A DNA stretch of 64,000 bases. Source: Bacteroidales bacterium 52_46 (GTDB lineage Bacteria; Bacteroidota; Bacteroidia; Bacteroidales; Muribaculaceae). Shown here piece after piece: positions 8,143-16,310 of this stretch (within the stretch, counting starts at the first letter, position 1; each line of letters starts with the position of its first letter). The DNA is taken from positions 1-64,000 of the forward strand of contig MNQK01000029.1 of assembly GCA_001915385.1 (NCBI GenBank), read 5' to 3'. The notes beneath the pieces were generated by a model. It saw only the letters and a list, made by a program, of their open reading frames with translations. It was not told the DNA's origin and ran no database searches. A program made the translations under genes and the position numbers.

Positions 8143-9273
8143 TCAGATGGATTTTTTGTAGGCGCGGCGGCGTTTGTGCTGTTCGCGCTCGAAGTATTCC
8201 CACTGTTTCTGGACGTTTTCGTTGCCTTCAAGCTCCACGTTGCTTTCGGCCTGACGGTAGCCGGTCTTGATGTAGCGGGGTATGAGGTCGGCGAAGAGGA
8301 GGGCGTTGACGCCTTTGCTCTGGTATTCGGGCTTGACGGCTATGAGGAGCAGGTCGACGGTGTCGACTTTGCCGCGGAGTGGCTTGAGCAGGTGCCACCA
8401 GCCGAAGGGGAATATGCGTCCGCGGCTCTTGCGCAGGGCGTCGGAGAAACTTGCCATCGATATGCCTACGGCCACGAGCTTGTTGTCGGCATCGACGATT
8501 ACCGAAATGTCGTCGAGACGGAGTATGCCGAGGTAGAGGTCGATGTAGTGGTTGATCTGGCGCGGAGTGAGGGGGGAGTATCCGTAGAGGCCGTTGTAGG
8601 CCTCGTTGATGAGGTCGAAGAGGGCGCGGCCGTATTCGTCCTTGATTTTTTTGCGTGACTTGAAGCGAAGTATCTTCAGGCCATATTTGCGCTGCACGAT
8701 GTCGGCGATACGCTGGTGCTTTTCGGGAATGCCGTCGGGTATCTTGATGAGGTATTCTACCCAGTCGACATCTTTTTCGAAGCCCATACGCTCCATGTGC
8801 TTTGGATAGTAGGGGTAGTTGTAGATTGTAGCCATTGTGCCGAGGCGGTCGAAGCCTTCGACGAGCATGCCCTCGTGGTCGAGGTCGGAAAATCCCATCG
8901 GACCTGTTATGGTGGTCATGCCGCGCTCCTTGCCCCAGCGTATGGCGGCGTCGAAGAGAGTGTCGGCCACTTCGTTGTCATCGATGAACTCAACGAAGCC
9001 GAAGCGCATGTTTTTCTCGCCGGTGCGTTCATTGACCTGATTGTTGATGATGGCGGTGATGCGTCCTACGGGCACGTTGTCGCGGTAGGCCATGAAGGAT
9101 TGCGCCTCGCAGAATTCAAAGGCGGGATTCTTGTCGGGCCGGAGGGTGTTGACATCGTCCATGACGAGCGGCGGCACGAAGCAGTCGTTGCCCTTGTAAT
9201 GGTCGATACCGAATTTCACAAACTTTTTGAGTTCTTTCTTTACTGGCTCTACAGCTCTGATTTCTACAGCCAT
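8143..9273 (-). CDS. GNAT-fold N-acetyltransferase-like protein
   Basis: This 376-residue protein begins at ATG 9273 (MAVEIRAVEPVKKELKKFV); longer in-frame extensions overlap the upstream gene and are unlikely. The C-terminal half contains LLLIAVKPEYQSKGVNALLFADLI, a good acetyl-CoA-binding motif A of the GNAT superfamily (Q/R-x-x-G-x-N/A). The N-terminal region DHYKGNDCFVPPLVMDD is typical of a Bacteroidota GNAT family of this length with no known substrate. It is the last gene of a minus-strand run and lies 11 bases after the pseudokinase gene, so co-transcription is likely. Confidence 0.8.
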   Translation of the reverse strand: MAVEIRAVEPVKKELKKFVKFGIDHYKGNDCFVPPLVMDDVNTLRPDKNPAFEFCEAQSFMAYRDNVPVGRITAIINNQVNERTGEKNMRFGFVEFIDDNEVADTLFDAAIRWGKERGMTTITGPMGFSDLDHEGMLVEGFDRLGTMATIYNYPYYPKHMERMGFEKDVDWVEYLIKIPDGIPEKHQRIADIVQRKYGLKILRFKSRKKIKDEYGRALFDLINEAYNGLYGYSPLTPRQINHYIDLYLGILRLDDISVIVDADNKLVAVGISMASFSDALRKSRGRIFPFGWWHLLKPLRGKVDTVDLLLIAVKPEYQSKGVNALLFADLIPRYIKTGYRQAESNVELEGNENVQKQWEYFEREQHKRRRAYKKSI

Positions 9274-9284
9274 ATCTGTGTATA

Positions 9285-10067
9285 TTATTGACCGACTGCC
9301 ACGGTGCTGCCGGGGTTGGCCACGAGCCACCCGAGCAGGGCAATCATGATGATTAAAAATGTTATTATTATGATGTAAAGACGATGGTTCGAGCGGTTGG
9401 AAAGCGCCATCTTGAGGTCGCGTATGTCGTGGTAGCGCTTGCGCGGGTCGGGGTTGAGGCAACGGGCGGCCACGCGGTGCAGATGGCTGTGGCGCTCTGG
9501 CAGCTTGTCGAGCACTTCCTTGAGCACAAGCCCGAAATCGTGAATATCTCGTGAGGTGTCGTCATGGCTCAGGTGGTCGAGCTGGTCGAAGCCGACATCG
9601 ATGAGCTTGAGGTTGCCGATATTCTCGGTGAAGATGATTGTCTCGGGGCGTATGCTGTGGTGCACGATGTGGTTGGTCTGGATATATTCCAGTGCGTCGA
9701 CGAGCGATGTGCATACCTTGCGGAGGGTCGATTCGTCGACCTTGCCGCTGTCGAGGAGCTTGCGGAGCGAGTCGCCGTAGACGTCGTCGGTGATGATGCA
9801 CAGGCCGATGCCGGGCACTTCCTCGAAGTCGTTGATCATGACGATGTTTGGGTGAGCCAGATTGTAGCGGACATCAAATTCCTTCTCAATCATGGACAGG
9901 TAGGTGTCATCGTCGCGGTATTGCGGCTTGAGGGTCTTGAGCATCAGCCATTTGCCGAATTTCTTGGCGGTGTATACGTCGTAGAACGGCTCGTCCCATT
10001 CGGGCAGCAGCTCGATTTCAGTCCATTTCGGTATGTTTTTCTCGTTGTCGCTCATCGGTTGCGTCAC
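9285..10067 (-). CDS. Membrane-anchored Ser/Thr protein kinase homologue, likely pseudokinase
   Basis: Residues 15-225 form a eukaryotic-type kinase domain, with the ATP lysine at Lys44 (LMLKTLK), a C-helix glutamate near 61-63 and a DFG-like Asp157-Val-Gly. The catalytic loop reads VHHSIRPETI (135-144), so the catalytic aspartate is Ser138 and the metal-binding asparagine is Thr143. A single transmembrane helix (about 230-250) follows with a short periplasmic tail. The family would normally phosphorylate Ser/Thr; this copy probably binds nucleotide or acts as a scaffold. The start is GTG 10067, overlapping the upstream stop by 4 bases, or ATG 10055. It is sandwiched between DUF4919 and GNAT genes. 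Confidence 0.82.
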   Translation of the reverse strand: MTQPMSDNEKNIPKWTEIELLPEWDEPFYDVYTAKKFGKWLMLKTLKPQYRDDDTYLSMIEKEFDVRYNLAHPNIVMINDFEEVPGIGLCIITDDVYGDSLRKLLDSGKVDESTLRKVCTSLVDALEYIQTNHIVHHSIRPETIIFTENIGNLKLIDVGFDQLDHLSHDDTSRDIHDFGLVLKEVLDKLPERHSHLHRVAARCLNPDPRKRYHDIRDLKMALSNRSNHRLYIIIITFLIIMIALLGWLVANPGSTVAVGQ

Positions 10068-10738
10068 GGTTTATTCTGTTTGTACTGGTCGTGGAGAGTG
10101 TTGTCGAAGTAGAGGATATGCTCGCGTGAGCTTGTGGGGAACGTGATTTTGACGGCGTCGAGCTGTCCGATTTTCGAACGGTCGATGATTTCGCCTACGT
10201 TGAGTATGTCCTTAAGTATCACCATCATGTCGCCTTCGGAGATGACTTTGAACGGGAGTTCGCGGCGTATGCCGGTGCCCGATGCGAGAATGGTGCCTAT
10301 GAGCATTTCGAGGCGCTGGCGTATGTTGAGGTATGAGTCGAGGTTGCCTTTGAGATCGATCTGCGGCATCAGCTTGATTACGTTGATAAGCACGGGGAGC
10401 GATACGGGAGCTTCGGCGGCTTTCTCCACACTGAGCTCGTATGCACGGGCGTAGTCTTCCACATTGATGGCGTCCTCGATTTCGGGGAAGGTGAGGTCGG
10501 GGTCATAGTCGACGGTGGCGGCGTAGCCGTAGTATACGGTGGCCATTTCGTCGAGGCGCAGCGTGGTGTCGGCGTGCATGTAGCGGTCCATCAGTTCGCG
10601 GTAATGTTCGGGATTCATTGTGACGTTGACTTTTATAAGGTTGAGGTCAACGTCAATACGGTCGTTTTCCTGGGCGCGTGCGCCGGTGAAAGCGAAGAGA
10701 GTGAGGAGGGCAAGTAAGATTCTTTGTTTTAATTTCAT
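10064..10738 (-). CDS. Exported DUF4919-like protein
   Basis: This 224-residue protein has a clean signal peptide ending near ARAQ (residue 23). The segment YRELMDRYMHADTTLRLDEMATVYYGYA resembles DUF4919 proteins of Bacteroidota, whose role is unknown. The C-terminal half (KVISEGDMMVILKDIL, ITFPTSSREHILYFD) is conserved-looking but carries no catalytic motif that I recognise. It overlaps the kinase-like gene by 4 bases and lies 62 bases after the alkaline phosphatase gene, so it belongs to the same minus-strand unit. Periplasmic location is inferred. Confidence 0.65.
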   Translation of the reverse strand: MKLKQRILLALLTLFAFTGARAQENDRIDVDLNLIKVNVTMNPEHYRELMDRYMHADTTLRLDEMATVYYGYAATVDYDPDLTFPEIEDAINVEDYARAYELSVEKAAEAPVSLPVLINVIKLMPQIDLKGNLDSYLNIRQRLEMLIGTILASGTGIRRELPFKVISEGDMMVILKDILNVGEIIDRSKIGQLDAVKITFPTSSREHILYFDNTLHDQYKQNKP

Positions 10739-10800
10739 CTTATTATTTCAATCAGTTTGTTATATCGGTCGGTGCGCTCGGCGGTGCCGGCGCGTTTGGG

Positions 10801-12213
10801 TCATCTGCCCGCTGCGGGCGTGATGCCTGCGGCTTTGAGTATCTTTTTGGGCACGTCGGTGTTGTCGTTGAGCCCGGTGAAAAGCCCGGCTCCGTTTCCG
10901 ACGGCGAAGAGCGGGACGAAGTTGCCTGAGTGGGCGAGGGAGGTCCAGCCGGCTCCGGCTTTCTCGTTCAGCATTTCAAACACTTCGACGGCGAATTGGT
11001 TGAAGTTGGAGTAGAGAGTTTCCTGACGGCGAGCCTGCCCGTCGATGAAAGTGGAGTTGAATACTTCTTTCAGACGGTTCTCGCGGCGCTCGCTCAGCGG
11101 GACGATAGTGAAGAATCCGAAATTGTCGGAGAGGTATTGTTTCATTTCGTCCCAGCCGGGCTTTTCGGCGGCATTCATAAGTTCGTCGCAATATCTTGAG
11201 AAGATTTCTTTGGATACTTTCTGAGGCACGAGATATTCGGGACGTGCCATGTAGCCGGTGTAGTTGTTGCCTACGCTCAGGCCGCCGGTCTCGTGGTCGG
11301 CAGTGATGACGATGAGGGTTTCGTCGGGATGGGCGTTGTAAAAATCGAGCGCTGTCGCGATGGCCTTGTCGAAAGCCAGGACTTCCTTGACCACGGCTCC
11401 GGCGTCGTTGGCATGGGCCGCATGGTCAATGCTGCCGCACTCCACCATCATGAAAAAGCGGTCGGGAGTGTGGCGGCTGAGGTGGTTTATAGCCATGATT
11501 GTCATGTCGTCGACTGTCATTTCGCCGGGAATGCTGTCGACATTGTATCCCATGTCCCAGTCCCACATCGAGGTATCGGGAGTGAGGATGATGCGGCGAG
11601 AGGATGATGCGGCGGCAGCTTCGGGCGACGTGAGGAGCTCAACGCCCTGCGAAGCGATGTAGTCGGCGAGGTCGGTGGGCTTGCCGTCCTTGCTGAGACC
11701 GCGGAGGGCTGCTCCGGTGATGAGTTCGTAGCCCGATTCGGCGGCCTGACGTCCGATTTCGTAGTGCTGGCCGCGGTTGGCCACATGGGCGTAGAAAGCG
11801 CCGGGGGTGGCGTCGTCGGCGGCAGAGTTGGTCATGAGCGCCACGCCGTAACCGCTGTCGTGCAGATATTTTGCGATTGAGGTAACTGGCACAGTGTCGG
11901 GGCTCATGCCGAGCATGGAGTTTTTGGTCTTGGTGCCGGTAGACAGTGCGGTCCCGGCAGCTGCGGAGTCAGTGACGGGTGACGATGCGGAGTAGGTGGT
12001 CTGCAACGAATGTACAGGCAGCTGCAGCATGGTGAGCGGCAGCGAGTCGCCGAGTGCGAGACGCTTGTAGGTGTCGGTCATCATCACGTGGCCGGGTCCC
12101 ATGCCGTCGCCGATGAAGTAAAATATGTATTTGGCTTCCTGCGCATGCAGGGAGAACGCGATGATGAGCGCGAGAGAGGCAAGCAGGTTGCGTAAAGTTG
12201 TCAGTTTTGTCAT
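10801..12213 (-). CDS. Periplasmic alkaline phosphatase
   Basis: This 470-residue metalloenzyme of the PhoA superfamily hydrolyses phosphomonoesters in the periplasm. A signal peptide (1-24) precedes IGDGMG, whose Asp36 is a metal ligand, and TDSAAAGTA, whose Ser83 is the nucleophile. VECGSIDHAAH and ITADHETGG supply the remaining metal-binding Asp, His and Glu residues. The length is normal for the family. It ends with AGITPAAGR and has no secretion tail. It sits 8 bases from the GH3-like gene upstream. Confidence 0.95.
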   Translation of the reverse strand: MTKLTTLRNLLASLALIIAFSLHAQEAKYIFYFIGDGMGPGHVMMTDTYKRLALGDSLPLTMLQLPVHSLQTTYSASSPVTDSAAAGTALSTGTKTKNSMLGMSPDTVPVTSIAKYLHDSGYGVALMTNSAADDATPGAFYAHVANRGQHYEIGRQAAESGYELITGAALRGLSKDGKPTDLADYIASQGVELLTSPEAAAASSSRRIILTPDTSMWDWDMGYNVDSIPGEMTVDDMTIMAINHLSRHTPDRFFMMVECGSIDHAAHANDAGAVVKEVLAFDKAIATALDFYNAHPDETLIVITADHETGGLSVGNNYTGYMARPEYLVPQKVSKEIFSRYCDELMNAAEKPGWDEMKQYLSDNFGFFTIVPLSERRENRLKEVFNSTFIDGQARRQETLYSNFNQFAVEVFEMLNEKAGAGWTSLAHSGNFVPLFAVGNGAGLFTGLNDNTDVPKKILKAAGITPAAGR

Positions 12214-12220
12214 GGAGTGA

Positions 12221-13741
12221 TTATGTTAGTTTATTGTTTATATCGATTATGCTGTCGATTATGGAGCGGTCGTTGCGCAGACGCGGTATCTTGCGCTGTC
12301 CGCCCAGTTTGCCTGTCGACAGAAGCCATTGGTCGAAGGCTTTCTGCGACACTGGGGTGACGGCGGCGGGTGCAAGGAATATGTTTCCGGCGCGTTTGGC
12401 CTGGTAATCGGAGTTTTCGTTGCACAGCTCGCGGTCGAGAGTCTTGGCGAAAAGCTGCATGTCGGCCGGAGCGCGGTCGAATGCTATCGCCCACTGGTGG
12501 TGCCCCTTGACGGTGGCGGAGGTGAACACCGGAGCGGCGGTGTAGTCGGTCACGGAGGCTCCGGTGGCGGCGCATGTGCGTGCCATGGCCGCTTCGGCGT
12601 CGCATACCATCAGTTCTTCGCCGAAAGCGTTGATATAGGCTCCGGTGCGGCCGGCAATCCTGATTTTCAGCGGGTCGGTGCTTACCACCTTTACCGTGTC
12701 GCCTATCATGTAGCGCCACAGTCCGTTGCTCGAGGTGATTACAAGCGCGTAGGTCTCACCCTTGACGGTTTCCCATGCGGGAACTGCGGCAGGGGAGTCG
12801 CTTTCGAGTTCGGTGAGGGGTACAAACTCGTAGTATACGTCGACATCGGCAAGCAGCAGCATGCCGTCGTCGTCGGGCGACGCCTGCAGGGCGAAAAATC
12901 CTTCGGAGGCGTTGTAGGTCTCCATATAGCGCATCTTTGCGGGGTCGATGATGGAGTCGTAGAGGCCGCGGTAGGGTGCGAACGATATGCCGCCGTGGAA
13001 GAATACCTCAAGTCCGGGCCATATCTGATGGAGCTCGGTAGCCTGTCCGGCGGCGAGCACACCGCGCAGCACGGCGAGGAACCATGACGGCACCCCCGAG
13101 AGAGTGACGATATTGGCACGGCGCGTGGCGTCGACGAGACGCGGCAGTTTCCGGCTCCAGTCGCTCATCAGCGCAAGCCGTTTGCCGGGCGCGCGGAAGA
13201 GGTTGGCCACGGGATTGATGCAGTCGATAAGCGATGCCGAGAGGTCGCCTACCTTAACGTCGGCCGGAAGCGAAAGCTCGTTGGCATAGCTGCCGCCGAG
13301 TATGAGGCTGCGTCCCGAAAAAATACGGCTGTCGGGATAGTTGGAGAGATAGCGGGCCACGACGGCGGTGCTGCCCGCATAGTGGCAACGTTTGAGCGAA
13401 CGGGGCGGGAGAGGGATATATTTGCTTTTGCCGCCTGATGTGCCCGATGACTGGGCGTAGCGTTTTACCGTGCCGGGGCAGAGTATGTCTTTCTCTCCGG
13501 CAAGCATACGCATCACGTAGGGGCGGAACGCTTCGTAGCCGTTGATTTTAAGCCGGGAGGCGTAGGCGGAGGGGGTGAGGTCGGGTGAAAAACCGTATTC
13601 GCGCCCCCAAAGGGTATTTTTACCGTACTCCATGAGCTGCCGCAGCACGCGACGCTGCGTGCGTTCGATGTCGGCTGACGCGCGCATTGTGCGGGCGTCG
13701 ACCGATTTGAACAGAGGGCGTGCTATCGGAGTAAAGTTCAT
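12221..13741 (-). CDS. GH3 auxin-promoter family acyl-adenylating enzyme
   Basis: This 506-residue member of the GH3 (JAR1-like) branch of the ANL adenylating superfamily has motif 1 in YAQSSGTSGGKSKYIPL, a P-loop-like phosphate-binding motif. YNASEGFFALQ serves the adenine pocket, and YRYMIGD-like residues appear as LWRYMIGDTVKV. In plants these enzymes conjugate amino acids to carboxylic acids; bacterial substrates are unknown. It is widespread in Bacteroidota next to housekeeping genes. It is flanked by alkaline phosphatase downstream and a zinc-ribbon protein upstream on the same strand. Confidence 0.9.
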   Translation of the reverse strand: MNFTPIARPLFKSVDARTMRASADIERTQRRVLRQLMEYGKNTLWGREYGFSPDLTPSAYASRLKINGYEAFRPYVMRMLAGEKDILCPGTVKRYAQSSGTSGGKSKYIPLPPRSLKRCHYAGSTAVVARYLSNYPDSRIFSGRSLILGGSYANELSLPADVKVGDLSASLIDCINPVANLFRAPGKRLALMSDWSRKLPRLVDATRRANIVTLSGVPSWFLAVLRGVLAAGQATELHQIWPGLEVFFHGGISFAPYRGLYDSIIDPAKMRYMETYNASEGFFALQASPDDDGMLLLADVDVYYEFVPLTELESDSPAAVPAWETVKGETYALVITSSNGLWRYMIGDTVKVVSTDPLKIRIAGRTGAYINAFGEELMVCDAEAAMARTCAATGASVTDYTAAPVFTSATVKGHHQWAIAFDRAPADMQLFAKTLDRELCNENSDYQAKRAGNIFLAPAAVTPVSQKAFDQWLLSTGKLGGQRKIPRLRNDRSIIDSIIDINNKLT

Positions 13742-13767
13742 GTCGCGGCTTTATATATTGCTGTCAA

Positions 13768-14388
13768 TCAAAGGCAATAGGGGTTTTTGCGCGTCGGTAT
13801 GCCGGCGGGGCGGGGTGCGGGCTGCGGAATCGGTGTGCCGCACGATGCGCAGAAACGTGCGCCGGATACTATGCGGTTGCCGCATGTCGGACATTGGGCG
13901 ACAAGCTCCGGATTTTGTGCGACGGGCTGCCCCCACGTGTTGCCCTGAGGCTGTGCGGCAGGTTGCTGGATGGGTTGTCCCCATGGATTGCCCTGAGGTT
14001 GGGGTGCGTGTTGCTGCGCTGGCTGTCCCCAAGGATTGTTCTGAGGTTGGGGTGCGTGTTGTTGCGCGGGCTGCCCCCATGGATTGTTCTGAGGCTGGGG
14101 CGCGTGTTGCTGCGCGGGCTGTCCCCAGGGATTGTTCTGAGGCTGGTGTACGGGTTGCTGCGCGGGCTGCCCCCAGGGATTGTTCTGAGGTTGGGGTGCG
14201 GGTTGCTGCGCGGGCTGTCCCCATGGGGTATTCTGACTTATGGCAGGGTTGCCTGCGGCACCCGCAGCCATAGAGTGTGTGTTATTATAAGATGCACGTG
14301 CAATGTCTAAAGATGCTTCGCACTTCGGACAATTTTTAAGCTTTATAGAATTAAGCTTTCCACATTCGGGGCATTTTACAAATGGCAT
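13768..14388 (-). CDS. Double zinc-ribbon protein with 16-residue repeats
   Basis: The 206-residue protein starts with a zinc ribbon, CPECGKLNSIKLKNCPKC (6-23), and ends with another, CPTCGNR...CASCG. Between them lie six to seven copies of a 16-residue Pro/Gln repeat of the form NPWGQPAQQ-x-x-x-QPQN. There is no signal peptide or membrane segment, so it is probably cytosolic. The repeat is probably disordered and could act as a flexible linker or binding platform. The function is unknown. Repeat number could vary by recombination, since the DNA units are nearly identical (see 13920-14232). Confidence 0.8.
   Translation of the reverse strand: MPFVKCPECGKLNSIKLKNCPKCEASLDIARASYNNTHSMAAGAAGNPAISQNTPWGQPAQQPAPQPQNNPWGQPAQQPVHQPQNNPWGQPAQQHAPQPQNNPWGQPAQQHAPQPQNNPWGQPAQQHAPQPQGNPWGQPIQQPAAQPQGNTWGQPVAQNPELVAQCPTCGNRIVSGARFCASCGTPIPQPAPRPAGIPTRKNPYCL
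13920..14232 (-). repeat. 48-bp in-frame tandem repeat
   Basis: There are six to seven nearly identical 48-bp units, each encoding 16 residues of the zinc-ribbon protein. The central three units differ by only a few bases. Because 48 is a multiple of three, gain or loss of a unit would change protein length without a frameshift. Confidence 0.85.
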
Positions 14389-14425
14389 AGTATATTGGTT
14401 TATGAGATATGAATACAGTATCTTG

Positions 14426-14454
14426 CAAATTTACGCAAAATCTGCAAGAAACAA
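14426..14454 (-). promoter_or_regulatory. Putative promoter of the zinc-ribbon gene
   Basis: On the minus strand a TTG (14452-14454) and TAAATTTG (14426-14433) are separated by 18 bases, about 40 bases before the ATG at 14388. This probably drives the 8.1-14.4 kb minus-strand cluster. Confidence 0.45.
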
Positions 14455-14538
14455 TGTTAACATGCCCAAAATTTCAGATTAAAACCGCCAATGTTTGTGT
14501 TAAAAACCTATGTGTTAGAGAAAAATAAATATATTTTA

Positions 14539-15420
14539 TTAAAATGGCAGATCGCAGGAGTAATCAATATCGCTATCCATAATGGCGTAAATATTGTTGT
14601 CTTTAAAGATTCCGGCCTGTTTCTGAAGTTTATTAAGATACGTTTTCTTTATAAAGCTATTGTCTATTTCCTGACGGCGTGCCTTGCTTAGATTTAAATA
14701 TTCTTCATTGCAGTCGATGCCAAGAAAGCGTCTGTTTAAGAGATTGGCGGCAATCCCGGTTGTGCTACTCCCGGTAAATGGGTCTAAAATCCATGCCCCT
14801 GAAGAGGTTGAGGCTTGTATTATACGGGATAAAACGCATAGCGGTTTCTGTGTCGGATGCTTGCCGCATGATTTTTCCCAACGGGCAATTGCAGGCAATC
14901 TCCACACATCACGCATCTGAGAACCGCCGTTTAGTTCTTTCATCAGCTCGTAGTTGAATATATGTGGCACATTTTTATTTTTGCGTGCCCAGATGATATA
15001 TTCGGCTGAATATTTGAAATATCTGCAAGATATATTGGGCGGAGGATTAGTTTTTTCCCAAGTAATACAATTAAGAATTTTGAAATTAAGTTCGGTGAGA
15101 CATCTTGCTATGGAGAAAATATTGTGAAACGTGCCACTTATCCAAATAGTTCCGTTCTCTTTTAACTTATTACGACAAGCGGATATCCATGTTTTGTCAA
15201 ACATATAATCTTCTTCATATCCCTTTGATTTATCCCAGCCGCCTTTATTGACGCATACCATTTTGCCGCTTTGTACACTTATTCCGCCATTTGATAAATG
15301 ATAAGGTGGATCGGCGAAGATCATATCGAATTTAAAGTCAAAGGACTCAAGCATTTTGATACAATCCCCGCGGAGCAGAGTAAAAGTTCTGTCTGTAGAT
15401 TTGTAATAGGCCGATGGCAT
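14539..15420 (-). CDS. dpnA: DpnA-like adenine-N6 DNA methyltransferase (second methylase of a GATC system)
   Basis: This 293-residue methyltransferase has beta-class order: the catalytic DPPY lies at 37-40 and the S-adenosylmethionine motif DPFTGSST at 213-220. The KHPTQKP block before motif I is typical of the class. It follows a DpnII-like endonuclease and a Dam-like methylase in the same direction, so it corresponds to DpnA/MboC, which methylates adenine in GATC and can protect single-stranded DNA. The last residues beyond about 240 are family-specific. The whole system is more AT-rich than the flanking genes, a sign of horizontal transfer. Confidence 0.88.
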   Translation of the reverse strand: MPSAYYKSTDRTFTLLRGDCIKMLESFDFKFDMIFADPPYHLSNGGISVQSGKMVCVNKGGWDKSKGYEEDYMFDKTWISACRNKLKENGTIWISGTFHNIFSIARCLTELNFKILNCITWEKTNPPPNISCRYFKYSAEYIIWARKNKNVPHIFNYELMKELNGGSQMRDVWRLPAIARWEKSCGKHPTQKPLCVLSRIIQASTSSGAWILDPFTGSSTTGIAANLLNRRFLGIDCNEEYLNLSKARRQEIDNSFIKKTYLNKLQKQAGIFKDNNIYAIMDSDIDYSCDLPF

Positions 15421-15447
15421 TTGGCAAAAAAGAATTTAGACAAGCTC

Positions 15448-16305
15448 TTAGACTAATACCTCGGTGATTATCCCGTTTTCGAGGTCGGTAATATTATATA
15501 GATTGTCAAGAATGTCGAACGTTTCTTTCAGATTGTTCTTTGCCTTATGCCAACCACAGCCATCTGTAATCCAAATGAATTTGAAATAATTCAAGTCTTT
15601 GGTCTCAGATGTGATGGTCTTGTAGCTTCGGGCTGTTTCATTTAATTTTGAGCCACTGCTTGTGTAAAAATTTGTTTCTATTCCGTATATAGTATTTTCT
15701 CCTTTTACTACGAAATCAAATCTTTTCTCAGTGCCGCCATTGTTTGATATGGAAGAGAGATCGATGTTCCAGCGTGCCTCTATTTCATGGATATACATTT
15801 CTTTGAAATAGTCAACACCTTTTACCAGGCCGGCTTTGAGCAGATATCCCTCGACAATGTTTTCCATAAGATGACCTCCACGGTTTTTGCGGCCGTTAGA
15901 ATCCAGTCCGACCTCAATACCTGTGACATAATCTACAAGGTTGTTGATTATATGGTTCTCAATCAGATTAAACAGACCGGTTTTTCTCATAAAAACCGTG
16001 TATTCCTCAATTGTGCAATTCGGCTCGTTGAAATGAAAATCAAATTGTCCGTCCTCATCCATTGCCATAATCTCAAACTCTCTTTTGGCAAGGAGTATCG
16101 GTATGCACTTGAGTGTTTCAGGATATTGTTTTAAAATATTTTTGAATTCTTCTTCGATATTCTTTGAGCCGATTAACGAGTTCAAAATATTCAATGGTAT
16201 CCTTATGCTATTGACATTCCTGTATACTTTGTCAAAGTCAACATAATATTTATAATCAGCGATTGATTGTCGGAAATTGGCAATCCATGCATTGAAGTCT
16301 CTCAT
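15448..16305 (-). CDS. DpnII/MboI-family type II restriction endonuclease (GATC)
   Basis: This 285-residue endonuclease probably cleaves unmethylated GATC. The characteristic motif EKRFDFVVKG followed by YGIETNFY (193-214) supplies Asp197 and Glu210 of the active site, a variant PD-(D/E)xK in which the usual lysine is replaced. Family recognition rests on this ETNFY block and on its position between the two methylases. The order methylase-endonuclease-methylase matches the MboI operon rather than DpnII, where the endonuclease gene is last. Only 5 bases separate it from the upstream dam-like gene. Confidence 0.9.
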   Translation of the reverse strand: MRDFNAWIANFRQSIADYKYYVDFDKVYRNVNSIRIPLNILNSLIGSKNIEEEFKNILKQYPETLKCIPILLAKREFEIMAMDEDGQFDFHFNEPNCTIEEYTVFMRKTGLFNLIENHIINNLVDYVTGIEVGLDSNGRKNRGGHLMENIVEGYLLKAGLVKGVDYFKEMYIHEIEARWNIDLSSISNNGGTEKRFDFVVKGENTIYGIETNFYTSSGSKLNETARSYKTITSETKDLNYFKFIWITDGCGWHKAKNNLKETFDILDNLYNITDLENGIITEVLV

Positions 16306-16310
16306 GATAA

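Noticed and set aside
12221..13741. Plant-type auxin signalling
   Set aside because: The family name comes from plants; in bacteria GH3 proteins are widespread adenylating enzymes with unknown substrates.
13930..14230. Regular 48-bp repeats that could be taken for a CRISPR array
   Set aside because: The repeats are contiguous with no unique spacers and encode an in-frame protein repeat between two zinc ribbons.
13575..14273. Plus-strand frame opposite the zinc-ribbon repeat
   Set aside because: Its apparent repeats (VRVAARA type) merely mirror the 48-bp repeat of the real gene on the other strand.
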